Part shown: piece by piece, positions 40,931 to 49,349 of the stretch
How the letters are laid out: each line of letters begins with the position of its first letter
Numbering within the stretch: the stretch's first letter is position 1
Source of the DNA: Candidatus Methylomirabilis sp.
Lineage (GTDB): Bacteria > Muiribacteriota > Ozemobacteria > Ozemobacterales > Ozemobacteraceae
Length of the DNA: 56,154 nt
NCBI GenBank assembly: GCA_020722725.1
Contig: DYKG01000005.1
Location: 53,931-110,084, forward strand
Direction of reading: 5' to 3'
Notes under the pieces: generated by a model
What the model was told of the DNA's origin: nothing
Databases searched by the model: none
Seen by the model: the letters and a program-made list of their open reading frames with translations, nothing else
Made by a program: the position numbers and the translations under genes

Positions 40931-41030
40931 AAAATAACTTAAAGGCGGACATTCTGCTTTGACAAGCTCAGCATAAGCATCAGTTCAATCGCCATCTTTT
41001 TCCCAATTTATTTTTGAATGGGAGTCGGTC

Positions 41031-42797
41031 ATGCGCCTTTTGAGATTTCTCTGGCTTGTTTTGTTTCTGATAATAGGCAACATGGTCATTGCCGGCACTT
41101 GTTCCTGCCCGGTATGCCGAATTGAGTTTCCGGTAATAGACTGGAAAAAAGAATCTAACAGCGACTCAGTCACACTGGATGGTCAGACAGTTGGCGAAAG
41201 ACCGCCACCATTGCCCGAATGCCCATTATGCGGGGGAGTTTTTCATAACCTGAGCATTGCAGAAGCCGAGCAAAAAAAGCTTGAAGCTGCCATCTGGTCG
41301 AAAGAGTATCAGCAAAGCCGCACAGGGAACAGTTGGCACCGCCATGCCCTGCTTAAAGAAAAACTGGGCCGACCAGCCATTGAACTGGCACAGACATGGC
41401 TTGAAGCGGCCTGGGCAAGTCAGGGTGAACAGAAGCGCGATGCCATGACCAGGGCGGTCAGGTATTTTGAGAACCATTTAATTGCCGAAGAAGGTCGTGA
41501 AAATTCTGAAGAATTGCTCTTGAAACTGGCCGACCTGTATCGTCAGCTCGGTGATTTTGCCAAAGCAGCATCTATTGTTGAGAAAATCAAAGACCCGGCT
41601 CTCAGCCGCAAAGTGAGACTTGAAAAAAGCCTGATTGATGAAAAAACAACTGCCTCGACGGCAGTTCCCAACGGAAACAGTCTGCATAAGGCAATCAGAG
41701 AAAATAACCTGTCTCTGATCCGCAAGCTGGCTGGGCAAAAACAACTTCACCAGGAAAAAAACAGTCAGGGTCTCACCCCGCTTCAACTTGCGGTTGAATA
41801 TAACCAACCCAAAGCGGTTGCCTCGATTATCAGCGGCGCAATCGATCCAGCATCGCCAGACGCCTTGTCGTCGCTGCATTATGCCGCCAAAAACGGGATG
41901 GTCAACATCTGCAGACTGCTGATCGAAGCCGGTGTAAAACACGATCAACGTGATGCGGCCGGCAACAATCTTCTCCATCTTGCCTGCGCCGGAGATTCGG
42001 TCGACAGAATAGAACTGGCAAAATTTCTGATTGAGAAGGGTATAAATATCAATCAGAGAAATTTTGCCGATCTGACGCCCTTTCATGTTGCGGCAACCTG
42101 TGGCAATCACCAGCTGCTGGAGCTTCTGACCAAAAATGGAGCCAGGGTGAATGCAAGATTGCCAGATGGAAGAACGGCTCTGTTTATCTGCCGCAATGAT
42201 CTAATTAAACATTTGTTTGACCTTGGCATAAATTACCAGGCATTTGACAATCAGGGGCAGACAGCTTTCGTTCAGGCACTGCTGGTCGGCAGTCACCAGC
42301 GGGTAGCCGAATTCAAAAAAACCGGCCGATTCGGTCTGGCTCTTTCAGAAAACGACCATATCCAGAAGTTTTGGCATGCCATCAAAGAAAATAATCTGAC
42401 AAAATTAAAAAAAATGATTGATGAAAATGAAAAAATAGTTGATGTCAGAGTACTATCTTTCGGAGAAAGCCCTTTGCATCTTGCCTCCCTGCAGGATAAC
42501 CATGAGATGGTTCAGATTTTGCTTGAGAAGCATGCCAACCCAAATCCGGGCAATGATTTCAACCGGACTCCCATGCATTATGCCGCCATGAAAGGCAATC
42601 TGAGAATAGTTAAACTGTTAAAGGAAGCGGGGGCAAACATTCACGCCGTTGATGCACGCGGCTCGACCCCGCTGCATGAAGCCGCATCTTCAGGGGCCAT
42701 CGAGGTTTACAACTATCTGGCAAACTCAGGGGCTGCCGACTCAAACCTCAACAATTCCGGAAAATCGCCAAAAGATCTTCTGGAAGAAAACAATTAG
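41031..42797 (+). CDS. Secreted ankyrin-repeat protein with N-terminal zinc-type Cys pairs
   Basis: Residues 1-21 form a signal peptide (MRLLRFLWLVLFLIIGNMVI). Residues 25-65 hold CPVC and CPLCGG, arranged like DUF2225-type proteins (CPVCRIEFPVIDW). A helical TPR-like part follows (about 90-195). Residues 220-585 are ten or more ankyrin repeats (SLHYAAKNGMVNICRLLIEAG, then TPMHYAAMKGNLRIVKLLKE and STPLHEAASSGAIEVYNYLA). Ankyrin arrays bind proteins. An exported one could be a periplasmic or secreted scaffold. The combination is unusual to me. Confidence 0.85.
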   Translation: MRLLRFLWLVLFLIIGNMVIAGTCSCPVCRIEFPVIDWKKESNSDSVTLDGQTVGERPPPLPECPLCGGVFHNLSIAEAEQKKLEAAIWSKEYQQSRTGNSWHRHALLKEKLGRPAIELAQTWLEAAWASQGEQKRDAMTRAVRYFENHLIAEEGRENSEELLLKLADLYRQLGDFAKAASIVEKIKDPALSRKVRLEKSLIDEKTTASTAVPNGNSLHKAIRENNLSLIRKLAGQKQLHQEKNSQGLTPLQLAVEYNQPKAVASIISGAIDPASPDALSSLHYAAKNGMVNICRLLIEAGVKHDQRDAAGNNLLHLACAGDSVDRIELAKFLIEKGININQRNFADLTPFHVAATCGNHQLLELLTKNGARVNARLPDGRTALFICRNDLIKHLFDLGINYQAFDNQGQTAFVQALLVGSHQRVAEFKKTGRFGLALSENDHIQKFWHAIKENNLTKLKKMIDENEKIVDVRVLSFGESPLHLASLQDNHEMVQILLEKHANPNPGNDFNRTPMHYAAMKGNLRIVKLLKEAGANIHAVDARGSTPLHEAASSGAIEVYNYLANSGAADSNLNNSGKSPKDLLEENN

Positions 42798-42860
42798 GCA
42801 CTTTATGCCATAATGCTGCAGTTAAAATAAATGCTTAAAAATACGACCGGAGAATTATTT

Positions 42861-43157
42861 ATGCCAACTTTCGAAGAATTAAAGCAAAAATTTGAATACT
42901 ATAAAGATCTGGCATTTTATGAGCGGGCACCAGATTCAGCAAAATTCGCCATGATTTTGGCAATTTTGTATCTGCTGTCGCCCGTCGACCTGATTCCTGA
43001 TTTTATTCCGATAATCGGGTTTGTCGATGATCTTATCATTGTTCCAATGCTTTTTGCCTGGGCTTTTAGAAAGATAGAGGCGGCGAAAGCTCTGCACCAG
43101 CAGCAGGCAAGAGAGGAATTCGGCACCGGGCCGATCGATCATTGTGAAACGAACTGA
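42861..43157 (+). CDS. YkvA/DUF1232 family small membrane protein
   Basis: ATG 42861 has GGAG 8 bases upstream (98 residues). The hallmark ILYLLSPVDLIPDFIPIIGF followed by VDDLIIV covers residues 40-65 and is probably membrane-embedded. The role of DUF1232 proteins is unknown. It overlaps the next gene by 14 bases. Confidence 0.88.
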   Translation: MPTFEELKQKFEYYKDLAFYERAPDSAKFAMILAILYLLSPVDLIPDFIPIIGFVDDLIIVPMLFAWAFRKIEAAKALHQQQAREEFGTGPIDHCETN

Positions 43158-43776
43158 TTCTGATATTATCGTGCTATCTGATCTGGGCGGCGTTCTAATC
43201 AACCTGAACTGGGAAAGCAGCGCCAGAAATCTTTTTGGCACTGCTTTTCAGCGCCACGAGCTTTTGTCTCACTGGCTGAGTCTGCAGTCGGTAAAGCAAT
43301 TTGAGGCTGGCAGATGTGATTTTGGCGAATTTCATCGGTTGTTTAGCGAAGAAACGGGCAGCCGGCTGAGCATAGAAGATTTTGAACAGGAATTTCTTTC
43401 GATAATCGGCCCGGTCAAGCCAGATTGCATTGCCATAATGGAAGAGCTCAAACGGCACTACCGCCTGGCAATGCTTTCTAATACAAACCATCGCCACATC
43501 GAGCTGCTGCGTGGTCAGACTTCCCTTCTCGAATGTTTCGACGAGCTTTTTCTATCTTACCGCATGCATTTGATCAAGCCAGACCCAGTGATTTTTCAGA
43601 AAGTCTGCGAACAACTCAACACCGTTCCTGAAAAAGTTTTCTTTTTTGACGACAGCCAGACCAACGTTGCGGCCGCACAGAAAGAGGGCCTGCATGCCTG
43701 GCGGGTTACCAGCCCCAACGAAATTCTTGATATCATGAATACTGACCGAAGGCTTGCACGTGGCGATCGAAAGTAA
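43144..43776 (+). CDS. HAD-superfamily hydrolase, subfamily IA
   Basis: GTG 43144 overlaps the end of the DUF1232 gene (210 residues). HAD motif I is SDLGGVL (nucleophile Asp; the second acidic residue is Gly, as in the YihX group), motif II LSNTN, motif III Lys in LIKPDP and motif IV FFFDDSQTNVAAA. It is likely a small-molecule phosphatase of the YihX/epoxide-hydrolase-like type; the substrate cannot be told. Confidence 0.88.
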   Translation: MKRTDSDIIVLSDLGGVLINLNWESSARNLFGTAFQRHELLSHWLSLQSVKQFEAGRCDFGEFHRLFSEETGSRLSIEDFEQEFLSIIGPVKPDCIAIMEELKRHYRLAMLSNTNHRHIELLRGQTSLLECFDELFLSYRMHLIKPDPVIFQKVCEQLNTVPEKVFFFDDSQTNVAAAQKEGLHAWRVTSPNEILDIMNTDRRLARGDRK

Positions 43777-43823
43777 TATGCTGGCGCTGAATGAACCAAC
43801 CGCATCACACAGGAGACGCCCGC

Positions 43824-44132
43824 ATGAAATTATCATCGAATCAGCGCAAATATCTTGAATCACTGGCCAATAAACTTTCACCGGTAATCAGAATCGGTAA
43901 AAACGGACTTGAAGCAAAAATCATTGCAAGTATCAATGAGGCCTTCAACACCCAGGAGCTGATCAAAATCAAGATTCTCGATTCATCACCGGCCAAGGCA
44001 GAAGAAGTAGCCGAAGCGGCTCTTGCAGGCAGCAGTGCTGAGCTGGTTCGAATCATCGGCCGGGTAATCGTTCTTTATCAGCCGTTTACCGACAAGACAA
44101 AAAAAATCGAACTGCCGGCTCCCAAAAAATAA
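43824..44132 (+). CDS. yhbY: YhbY family CRM-domain ribosome/RNA-binding protein
   Basis: ATG 43824 follows AGGAG by 8 bases (102 residues). A single CRM domain is seen: LSSNQRKYLESLANKLSPVI, the GxxG loop RIGKNGLEAKII, and GRVIVLYQP. YhbY binds the pre-50S ribosomal subunit. It converges on the protein phosphatase gene with two bases between the ends. Confidence 0.93.
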   Translation: MKLSSNQRKYLESLANKLSPVIRIGKNGLEAKIIASINEAFNTQELIKIKILDSSPAKAEEVAEAALAGSSAELVRIIGRVIVLYQPFTDKTKKIELPAPKK

Positions 44133-44133
44133 A

Positions 44134-44682
44134 TCAGCTTGCCCGGCTTTGTAGTTTTCGCCCATTGACAGAATACCAGACATCAGGTGGCCAGTGTTTG
44201 ACCATGTTGCGCTGTTCTGGTGTTTCAGGGCTTTGGGCCCAGGCAGATGACGAGGACGATGAAAAGCGGCGGGTGAGTTCTTCGAGAGCTCTTAAGCCCG
44301 GAAATCCGTTTTCAGCCAGATAACAGCCGGCAACGGTGCCGGTTCTACCGATACCGCCAAAACAGTGAAAATATACTTTTCTTCCGGCGGCAATTTCACG
44401 TTGCAGGTATTGTAGAATCTGGTGCATCTGCCTAACCGTCGGCACTGAGAAATCCTCAATGGCAAAGCGTCGATAACAGCTGGTTTTTGGCAACCGGGAA
44501 TCATAATGGGTAAGCTCGTCTTCTTCGGTAAGATCGATGAAAGAATCGATGCCAGCTGCGTTCAGATTTTCAAGAAAAAGGGCTGGCTGCCCGGCACCGG
44601 GGTTATATGGATAAGGCCCGGCAAGAATATGATTTTCTACAAGCCAATAGCATTTTTTCATTTCTTCAGCTATCATGAGCAT
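44134..44682 (-). CDS. Dual-specificity/tyrosine protein phosphatase-like protein
   Basis: The start is uncertain (ATG 44682, 44676 or 44658; none has a good ribosome site). The active-site loop HCFGGIGRTGT fits H-C-x5-R-T/S of cysteine phosphatases, and the general acid Asp may lie in DFSVPT. The N-terminal LVENHILAGPYPYNP is common in bacterial and plant relatives of this family. A run of six Ser follows in RRFSSSSSSAWAQSPE. The substrate could be a phosphoprotein or a phosphoinositide/nucleotide. Confidence 0.85.
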   Translation of the reverse strand: MLMIAEEMKKCYWLVENHILAGPYPYNPGAGQPALFLENLNAAGIDSFIDLTEEDELTHYDSRLPKTSCYRRFAIEDFSVPTVRQMHQILQYLQREIAAGRKVYFHCFGGIGRTGTVAGCYLAENGFPGLRALEELTRRFSSSSSSAWAQSPETPEQRNMVKHWPPDVWYSVNGRKLQSRAS

Positions 44683-44732
44683 CTGCAATATAGTTTAAGT
44701 TCCAAATGATCGTATCAAAAAATCGACGAATT

Positions 44733-45350
44733 ATGAAGTGTTTTTATTTCTGGGCAATGATCCTGCTTTTTTCGGCAAGTTCAGTAATGGCGGAATTCAA
44801 TGCTGAAATGTATCGGCAGGAAAACCCCGCTTCTCTTTCGCCATCGATATTTTACCCTGATTTTTTCAAAAAAACCGACCCGATAACCCTGTCCAACCTG
44901 ATTAGAGAATTCAAACATCGATATGAATTCTTTATGGGTATTTCTTCTGAATCAAGGCAGAAATCATGTTTTAAAGTACAAAACCGGATCAACCAGTGGC
45001 TGAAAAAATTTCAGCAGGCAAAAAAAATAGATTTCAAATGGGCTGATGATGAGCTGATATTCAATGAAGAATCGCCATTATTTCTGATGATAAGGCCTGG
45101 CCCGTTCAAAAGCGAAGATAACTGCAAATTTTTATCTTACGGCGATATCGCATCCGACGGCGGCGTATTCTGCCGCTACCATGGGCCTGATCCTCAGTCG
45201 GAGTTTTATCAGGCCCATGCGCACCAGTTCATTGAAGCCCGACCGTTTTTTACCGCCTATGACTTGACCGAAATTCTGATCTTTCTGCCATTCATTCTGG
45301 TATTACCAGTCAGCTGGCTGATCATGAAGAAGTTTCTGGCCAAAGGTTGA
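44733..45350 (+). CDS. Secreted protein with C-terminal membrane helix, unknown
   Basis: From ATG 44733 (205 residues) a signal peptide (MKCFYFWAMILLFSASSVMA) leads to about 150 residues I do not recognise, with KSCFKVQNRINQWLKKFQQA and FCRYHGPDPQSEFYQAHAHQ as visible marks. A membrane helix ends the protein (ILIFLPFILVLPVSWLIMKK). It would lie in the periplasm, anchored at the C-terminus. No family is assigned. Confidence 0.6.
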   Translation: MKCFYFWAMILLFSASSVMAEFNAEMYRQENPASLSPSIFYPDFFKKTDPITLSNLIREFKHRYEFFMGISSESRQKSCFKVQNRINQWLKKFQQAKKIDFKWADDELIFNEESPLFLMIRPGPFKSEDNCKFLSYGDIASDGGVFCRYHGPDPQSEFYQAHAHQFIEARPFFTAYDLTEILIFLPFILVLPVSWLIMKKFLAKG

Positions 45351-45362
45351 GGTTAAAATTTC

Positions 45363-45384
45363 GGGCCGGCGCGGTGGCCGGCCC
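45363..45384 (+). repeat. Hairpin repeat, copy 2 (RCGGTG loop)
   Basis: GGGCCGGC and GCCGGCCC form a perfect 8-base stem with loop GCGGTG, between convergent genes, where it may help end transcription on both sides. Confidence 0.8.
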
Positions 45385-45397
45385 CTACAAGTTTATA

Positions 45398-46456
45398 TTA
45401 TTCTTCGAGCAGGTCGAAAACCCAATCAGAGCTGGTTTCAAAACTCTGACCCTGATCATTGGTCCATTGGGTGTTTGAATGTCCCTTTTCATATTCGGTC
45501 GAACCGGTAATGTTGTGGGTTTGACCGTTCGGGCCAGTGACGGTGACATCAGACTGCACGCTGTTGCCATCTTTTACCGCAGTAGTGTTTACCACGGCGG
45601 TTTTGCCCTGGGCGTTGGTCCAGTTCGCGGTTGAATTAACAGTATTACCCTGAATTTCACTCTGGCGCTGCATATTTACCTGGTTACCGTTTTCACCAAT
45701 CCAGGTTTTATTGGTCTGGGCCTGATTGCCATCGCGGGTATGCTGGCCCTGAACATTGACTTCTTTACCCTGTGCGTTGGTCCAGGCACCCTGCTGAGTC
45801 CAGTCGTTACCCTGTTTCTGCACCTGACCCTGATAATTGTGCTGACCGCCTTTCGACCCGGTTGTTGAATAAGATGTTTCCCACATTTTCGGGTTCTGAT
45901 GAAGCTCATCAAGTTTTTTGGCCAAATCAGGCATCTGCCGACTAAGGTTGGCGCGGGTCTGGGGATCCATGGTCTGGTAATACTGGCGCAGTTCCTGCAT
46001 TCTTTCCTGGTATGCACCCTGAATACCCCTGCCTTTCGCTTCTTTAAGCGCGGCGATTTTATCTTGCAGGGCTTTGAACTGGGGGTTCTGTTCGCGCATC
46101 TGCGCCCATTTTTCCTTCATCTGCTGCATTTTATCAGCATTTTTTTCGCCCCATCTGGCTTTCCACTCGGCTTTTTTGGCTTCGCGGTCTTCGGCACTCA
46201 TCTGTTTGCGCTGCGCCATTTTTTCCTGCCAGCGCTGCCGGGCTTCTTCGCGCCCGGCCGCGGAATTTCCATTGTTCTGCAGCGCTTTTTCTTTCCATTT
46301 CTGCTGACGCTCAGCTTTTTTAGCTTCGATATTGGCTTTCCAATTAGGTTTTGCGACACCGGCATTCCCGCGCCGGTTCTGCTGAGCCGAAAGATCGCCT
46401 GCCGAAACCACCAATGCAATGCCCAGCAAACCAACCATTAACATATTCTTTTTCAT
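45398..46456 (-). CDS. Secreted Gln/Asn-rich repeat protein
   Basis: GGAGG precedes ATG 46456 (352 residues). After a signal peptide (MKKNMLMVGLLGIALVVSAG), residues 30-185 are a charged helical part rich in Lys, Gln, Glu and Ala (KKAERQQKWKEKALQ, MKEKWAQMREQNPQFKALQD). Residues 190-350 are Gln/Asn/Thr-rich and repetitive: WTNAQGK occurs twice and WTNDQGQ once, alternating with G-N-x-V/x-Q-x units of about 20 residues, suggesting a beta-solenoid or amyloid-like fold. A secreted fibre or matrix role is inferred. Confidence 0.75.
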   Translation of the reverse strand: MKKNMLMVGLLGIALVVSAGDLSAQQNRRGNAGVAKPNWKANIEAKKAERQQKWKEKALQNNGNSAAGREEARQRWQEKMAQRKQMSAEDREAKKAEWKARWGEKNADKMQQMKEKWAQMREQNPQFKALQDKIAALKEAKGRGIQGAYQERMQELRQYYQTMDPQTRANLSRQMPDLAKKLDELHQNPKMWETSYSTTGSKGGQHNYQGQVQKQGNDWTQQGAWTNAQGKEVNVQGQHTRDGNQAQTNKTWIGENGNQVNMQRQSEIQGNTVNSTANWTNAQGKTAVVNTTAVKDGNSVQSDVTVTGPNGQTHNITGSTEYEKGHSNTQWTNDQGQSFETSSDWVFDLLEE

Positions 46457-46486
46457 TGTTTCCTCCATTTACCTCGTGAAAGGGTT

Positions 46487-46711
46487 TTAAAACTTCTGCA
46501 GTTTTTTCAGAAGCTTTTCCATATCATCCTGTGAACGCACATCAAGTTCAAAATAACGCAAATCGGTTTTATTGGCAATTGCCTCAATATCCTTATCAAT
46601 CATGGCTTTCAAAGCAACTGCGGCTTTTTTGGCCAGACCGTTGAAATTTTCGGTGGCCGAAACTTTTTCGGGCAATGGGTTTTTCAGCATGAAATCGAGG
46701 GCTTCGAGCAA
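46487..46711 (-). CDS. Short fragment or small protein, probably N-terminally truncated
   Basis: The frame (74 residues from a TTG) has codon use like a real gene and a helical composition (KAAVALKAMIDKDIEAIANK, DDMEKLLKKLQKF) but no Shine-Dalgarno and no convincing start. A hairpin repeat lies 54 bases upstream. I read it as the tail of a lost gene; a small cytoplasmic protein is the alternative. Confidence 0.35.
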   Translation of the reverse strand: MLEALDFMLKNPLPEKVSATENFNGLAKKAAVALKAMIDKDIEAIANKTDLRYFELDVRSQDDMEKLLKKLQKF

Positions 46712-46764
46712 TTTTGTGTAATACCATTTATACTTAATTCGTTCGTGACACTATGATTTAAAGC

Positions 46765-46786
46765 GGGGCGACACGGTGGTCGGCCC
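46765..46786 (+). repeat. Hairpin repeat, copy 3 (RCGGTG loop)
   Basis: GGGGCGAC and GTCGGCCC pair at seven of eight positions around the loop ACGGTG. One G-C pair of copy 2 is replaced by A-T here, a compensatory change. Confidence 0.7.
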
Positions 46787-46832
46787 TACGAACAGTTTTA
46801 AAACGCTATAGGCAATGAAACCGTTACAAAAA

Positions 46833-46868
46833 CCCCGGCATCTGAGTTTTCAGACTGCCGGGGTTTTT
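46833..46868. terminator. Terminator closing the mtnA-ileS-dnaN operon
   Basis: CCCCGGCA (46833-46840) pairs with TGCCGGGG (46856-46863), with an inner TCTGA/TCAGA extension. T-runs lie on the plus strand (TTTTT) and on the minus strand (TTTTTG), so it can work both ways. It lies about 20 bases past the last gene of the operon. Confidence 0.88.
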
Positions 46869-46886
46869 AATTAAATATTTAATTTA

Positions 46887-48200
46887 TCAAAGGGGAGCAC
46901 CGCAGTCGGGGCAGCCTTTCCAGCCAGGTTCAACTACACGGCCGCATTTTCGGCAGGCGTTGCGCAGATGGCCGAGGCAGAACGGGCAGAAAGTGAAGTT
47001 GCGACCCACCAGTTTGCCGCAGTGCGGGCAGGGGGTGGTGTTTTCTTTGCGCAAATGAGCTGGTATCGATGGTTTACTGAGAATATCATCTTTTTCACCG
47101 ATCTGGCTCAAAGCAAGAATAGCAGCGGTTCGAACTTCTTCAGATTCGTCGTTGAGCACTGCCATCAGAGGGGCAAGAGCCCGTTTGTCGCTGAGCGAGC
47201 CAAGAGCCTGACAGGCTGCCGACCTTACTGATGCGTGGTGATCCTGCAGGCATTTGACGATTTCTTCAAAAATTCCCGGTTCTTTCGACTGGCCAAGCAG
47301 TTTAACCGACCAGTAACGGGCATCAACATTGGAGCCGTTAATCGCCGAGATCAGTTCTTCCGATACTCCCAGACCCTGAGTCCAGATGGCATCGGCGGCG
47401 GTTTTTCTGATGATCCAGGCTTTGTGGGCCAGGTAGCTGACCAGCAACCGGTGGGCTTCTGCGGTTTCAACCATTGCCAGAGCTTTGATTGCTTCGAGCT
47501 TAGACTCCATCGGCGAGCTGTCGATAATCCGGGCAAGTTTTCCTACATGCTCTGGCGCCGGATGCATGGCGATCAGCTTGATGATCCAGAAGCGGGCTTC
47601 TTCAGAGCTGTGGTCGAGGGCCTCGACAACTGCCTGCTGATCGAGCTTGTAAATTTTTTCAAGGCTGTCGTAAGCGGCTTTTCTAACTGGCCAGTTCTGA
47701 TCTTCTAGCAGATGCAGCAGGGCCTTTACCATGCGCGGGTCATCGACGTTCTGAGCGGCTCTTACTGCAGCCAGGCGAATGCGCTGGTTCGGGTGAGAAA
47801 AGATGCGCACCAGATACTGGGTCGCTTCGCCACCCATGTTGCTGAGGCTTTGAACCATCCAGTAATCGACGTCTTCTTCGTTTTCGGGAATGAGTTCCAT
47901 CAATTTTTTGAAAGAACTGGTACCGAGTTTCGCAAGAATTTTCGAGGCCGAGCGCCGCAGGTTCCAGCTTTCTGAGCAGAGAGCCCTGACCAGATAAGGC
48001 AGGGCATCGTCTTTATAGGTGAGCAGCCCCCTGGTAAGATCTTCAAGAACGTCATCATTCTTGCAGTCAAGCAATTCGGCCAGCAACGGCAGAGCTTCGG
48101 CGGCGGGCCAGTTCTTGAGCTGGTTCAGCGCCTTCTTTCGCGGTTCTGATTTCTCACTGGTAAGATCTTTGCGAAGTCGGGCAATATCCTGCTTGGTCAT
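46887..48200 (-). CDS. HEAT-repeat protein with C-terminal zinc ribbons
   Basis: Residues 1-375 are about eleven HEAT repeats (for example SVRSAACQALGSLSDKRALA and NWPVRKAAYDSLEKIYKLDQ). The last 50 residues hold two zinc-ribbon pairs: CPHCGKLVGRNFTFCPFC and CRKCGRVVEPGWKGCPDCG. A protein-docking scaffold with a nucleic-acid- or protein-binding tip is inferred. It starts 12 bases after dnaN ends and closes the operon, so a link to replication or translation is conceivable but unproven. Confidence 0.85.
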   Translation of the reverse strand: MTKQDIARLRKDLTSEKSEPRKKALNQLKNWPAAEALPLLAELLDCKNDDVLEDLTRGLLTYKDDALPYLVRALCSESWNLRRSASKILAKLGTSSFKKLMELIPENEEDVDYWMVQSLSNMGGEATQYLVRIFSHPNQRIRLAAVRAAQNVDDPRMVKALLHLLEDQNWPVRKAAYDSLEKIYKLDQQAVVEALDHSSEEARFWIIKLIAMHPAPEHVGKLARIIDSSPMESKLEAIKALAMVETAEAHRLLVSYLAHKAWIIRKTAADAIWTQGLGVSEELISAINGSNVDARYWSVKLLGQSKEPGIFEEIVKCLQDHHASVRSAACQALGSLSDKRALAPLMAVLNDESEEVRTAAILALSQIGEKDDILSKPSIPAHLRKENTTPCPHCGKLVGRNFTFCPFCLGHLRNACRKCGRVVEPGWKGCPDCGAPL

Positions 48201-48212
48201 GGAAACTCCTGT

Positions 48213-49349
48213 TTATTTTTCTGAATAGGCCATCGGCATCAGAACATATTTGAAATCAGCCTCAAGATTGCCTGGTTTGAGCAATCCCGGATAGCTGGGG
48301 GTAGTCATTTCGAGAATCACCTGTTCATCGGCGATTACGTTGATGAAGTCCTGAATAAACTTGACGTTGAAAGCAATATTGATCGGGTCACCCTGCAGCT
48401 CGGAAGAAATGTAAATTTCCGCTTTACCCTGTTCTTTTGATTCAGACCAGATTTTGGTTTCATTCGTGCCAATATCGAGATTGACCAGGCCATTGCGGTT
48501 GCGGGCGATGGGGCCGACCGCCTTTAAAGCCTGAGCCAGTTCTTTACGGTTGATTTTCAGAGCGCGGCTGGATTCTTTGGGCAGAACCCGGTTGTAATCG
48601 GGAAAACGCCCATCAACCAGTCGGGTGATCAGCTGAAAATTAGGCGAAGAAAAGACAAGCTGGCCATTATAAATGCTCACTTCGACATTCTCACTGGCAT
48701 CAAGAATTTTCTGCAGCTCTGGTATGGCTCTTGAAGGAACGATAAATGACCTGTGAAATGAAGGAGGCACCTGAAGGTTTTCAATGCGGGTCACAGCCAG
48801 ACGTTTGCTGTCTGTAGCCACCAGAACCGGTCTTTCCGGATTAGAAAAATCGATACAGATACTTCGTTGAACCGGGTTGCCCTCTTCAGTGCTGACGGCA
48901 ATCGCCGCTTCTTTCAAAGCCTTGATGAAGCCGGCAGAAGGCATGCTGAAGCTTTCCATCTGCTCATCTTCAAAAACCGGCACCGGCGGAAAATCATCGA
49001 TTCCCTGAATGGCCAGGTTAAAGCGGTTGCGACCGCTGAAAATTTCCACTTCCGGGCTGTCATCAGACGCCAGTTCAAAAGTCACCCGGGGCTGTTCATC
49101 GCCGGGAATACAGGAAACGATCTCCTGCAGCAATTTGGCGGGAATGGTGAAGTGCCCTTCACTCATAACTTCGGCTGGAGCTTTGCAAATCATCATGATT
49201 TCCTGATCAGTACCAATGAAACGCAGTTTATTGTTGTTTATGGTGATCAGCAGATTCGCGAGAATCGCCTTTACTCCACGGGCTGCGGTAGCGTGGGCAG
49301 TAACGCCGATAGCCTCGGTAAGGCTTTTTAGATCAAGTCGAAACTTCAT
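48213..49349 (-). CDS. dnaN: DNA polymerase III beta sliding clamp
   Basis: The 378 residues match DnaN: N-terminal MKFRLDLKSLTEAIG, middle TRLVDGRFPDYNRVLPKES, and the C-terminal YVLMPM just before the end, the peptide-binding pocket signature. It forms a ring that holds the polymerase on DNA. GGAG lies 8 bases before the start, which overlaps the ileS stop by four bases. Placement after ileS, not next to dnaA, is unusual; it may be the sole clamp or a second copy. Confidence 0.95.
   Translation of the reverse strand: MKFRLDLKSLTEAIGVTAHATAARGVKAILANLLITINNNKLRFIGTDQEIMMICKAPAEVMSEGHFTIPAKLLQEIVSCIPGDEQPRVTFELASDDSPEVEIFSGRNRFNLAIQGIDDFPPVPVFEDEQMESFSMPSAGFIKALKEAAIAVSTEEGNPVQRSICIDFSNPERPVLVATDSKRLAVTRIENLQVPPSFHRSFIVPSRAIPELQKILDASENVEVSIYNGQLVFSSPNFQLITRLVDGRFPDYNRVLPKESSRALKINRKELAQALKAVGPIARNRNGLVNLDIGTNETKIWSESKEQGKAEIYISSELQGDPINIAFNVKFIQDFINVIADEQVILEMTTPSYPGLLKPGNLEADFKYVLMPMAYSEK

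Noticed and set aside
45899..46441. 180-codon plus-strand frame rich in Phe and Leu
   Set aside because: It is the antisense of the Lys/Gln/Ala-rich secreted protein; its hydrophobicity follows from that composition.
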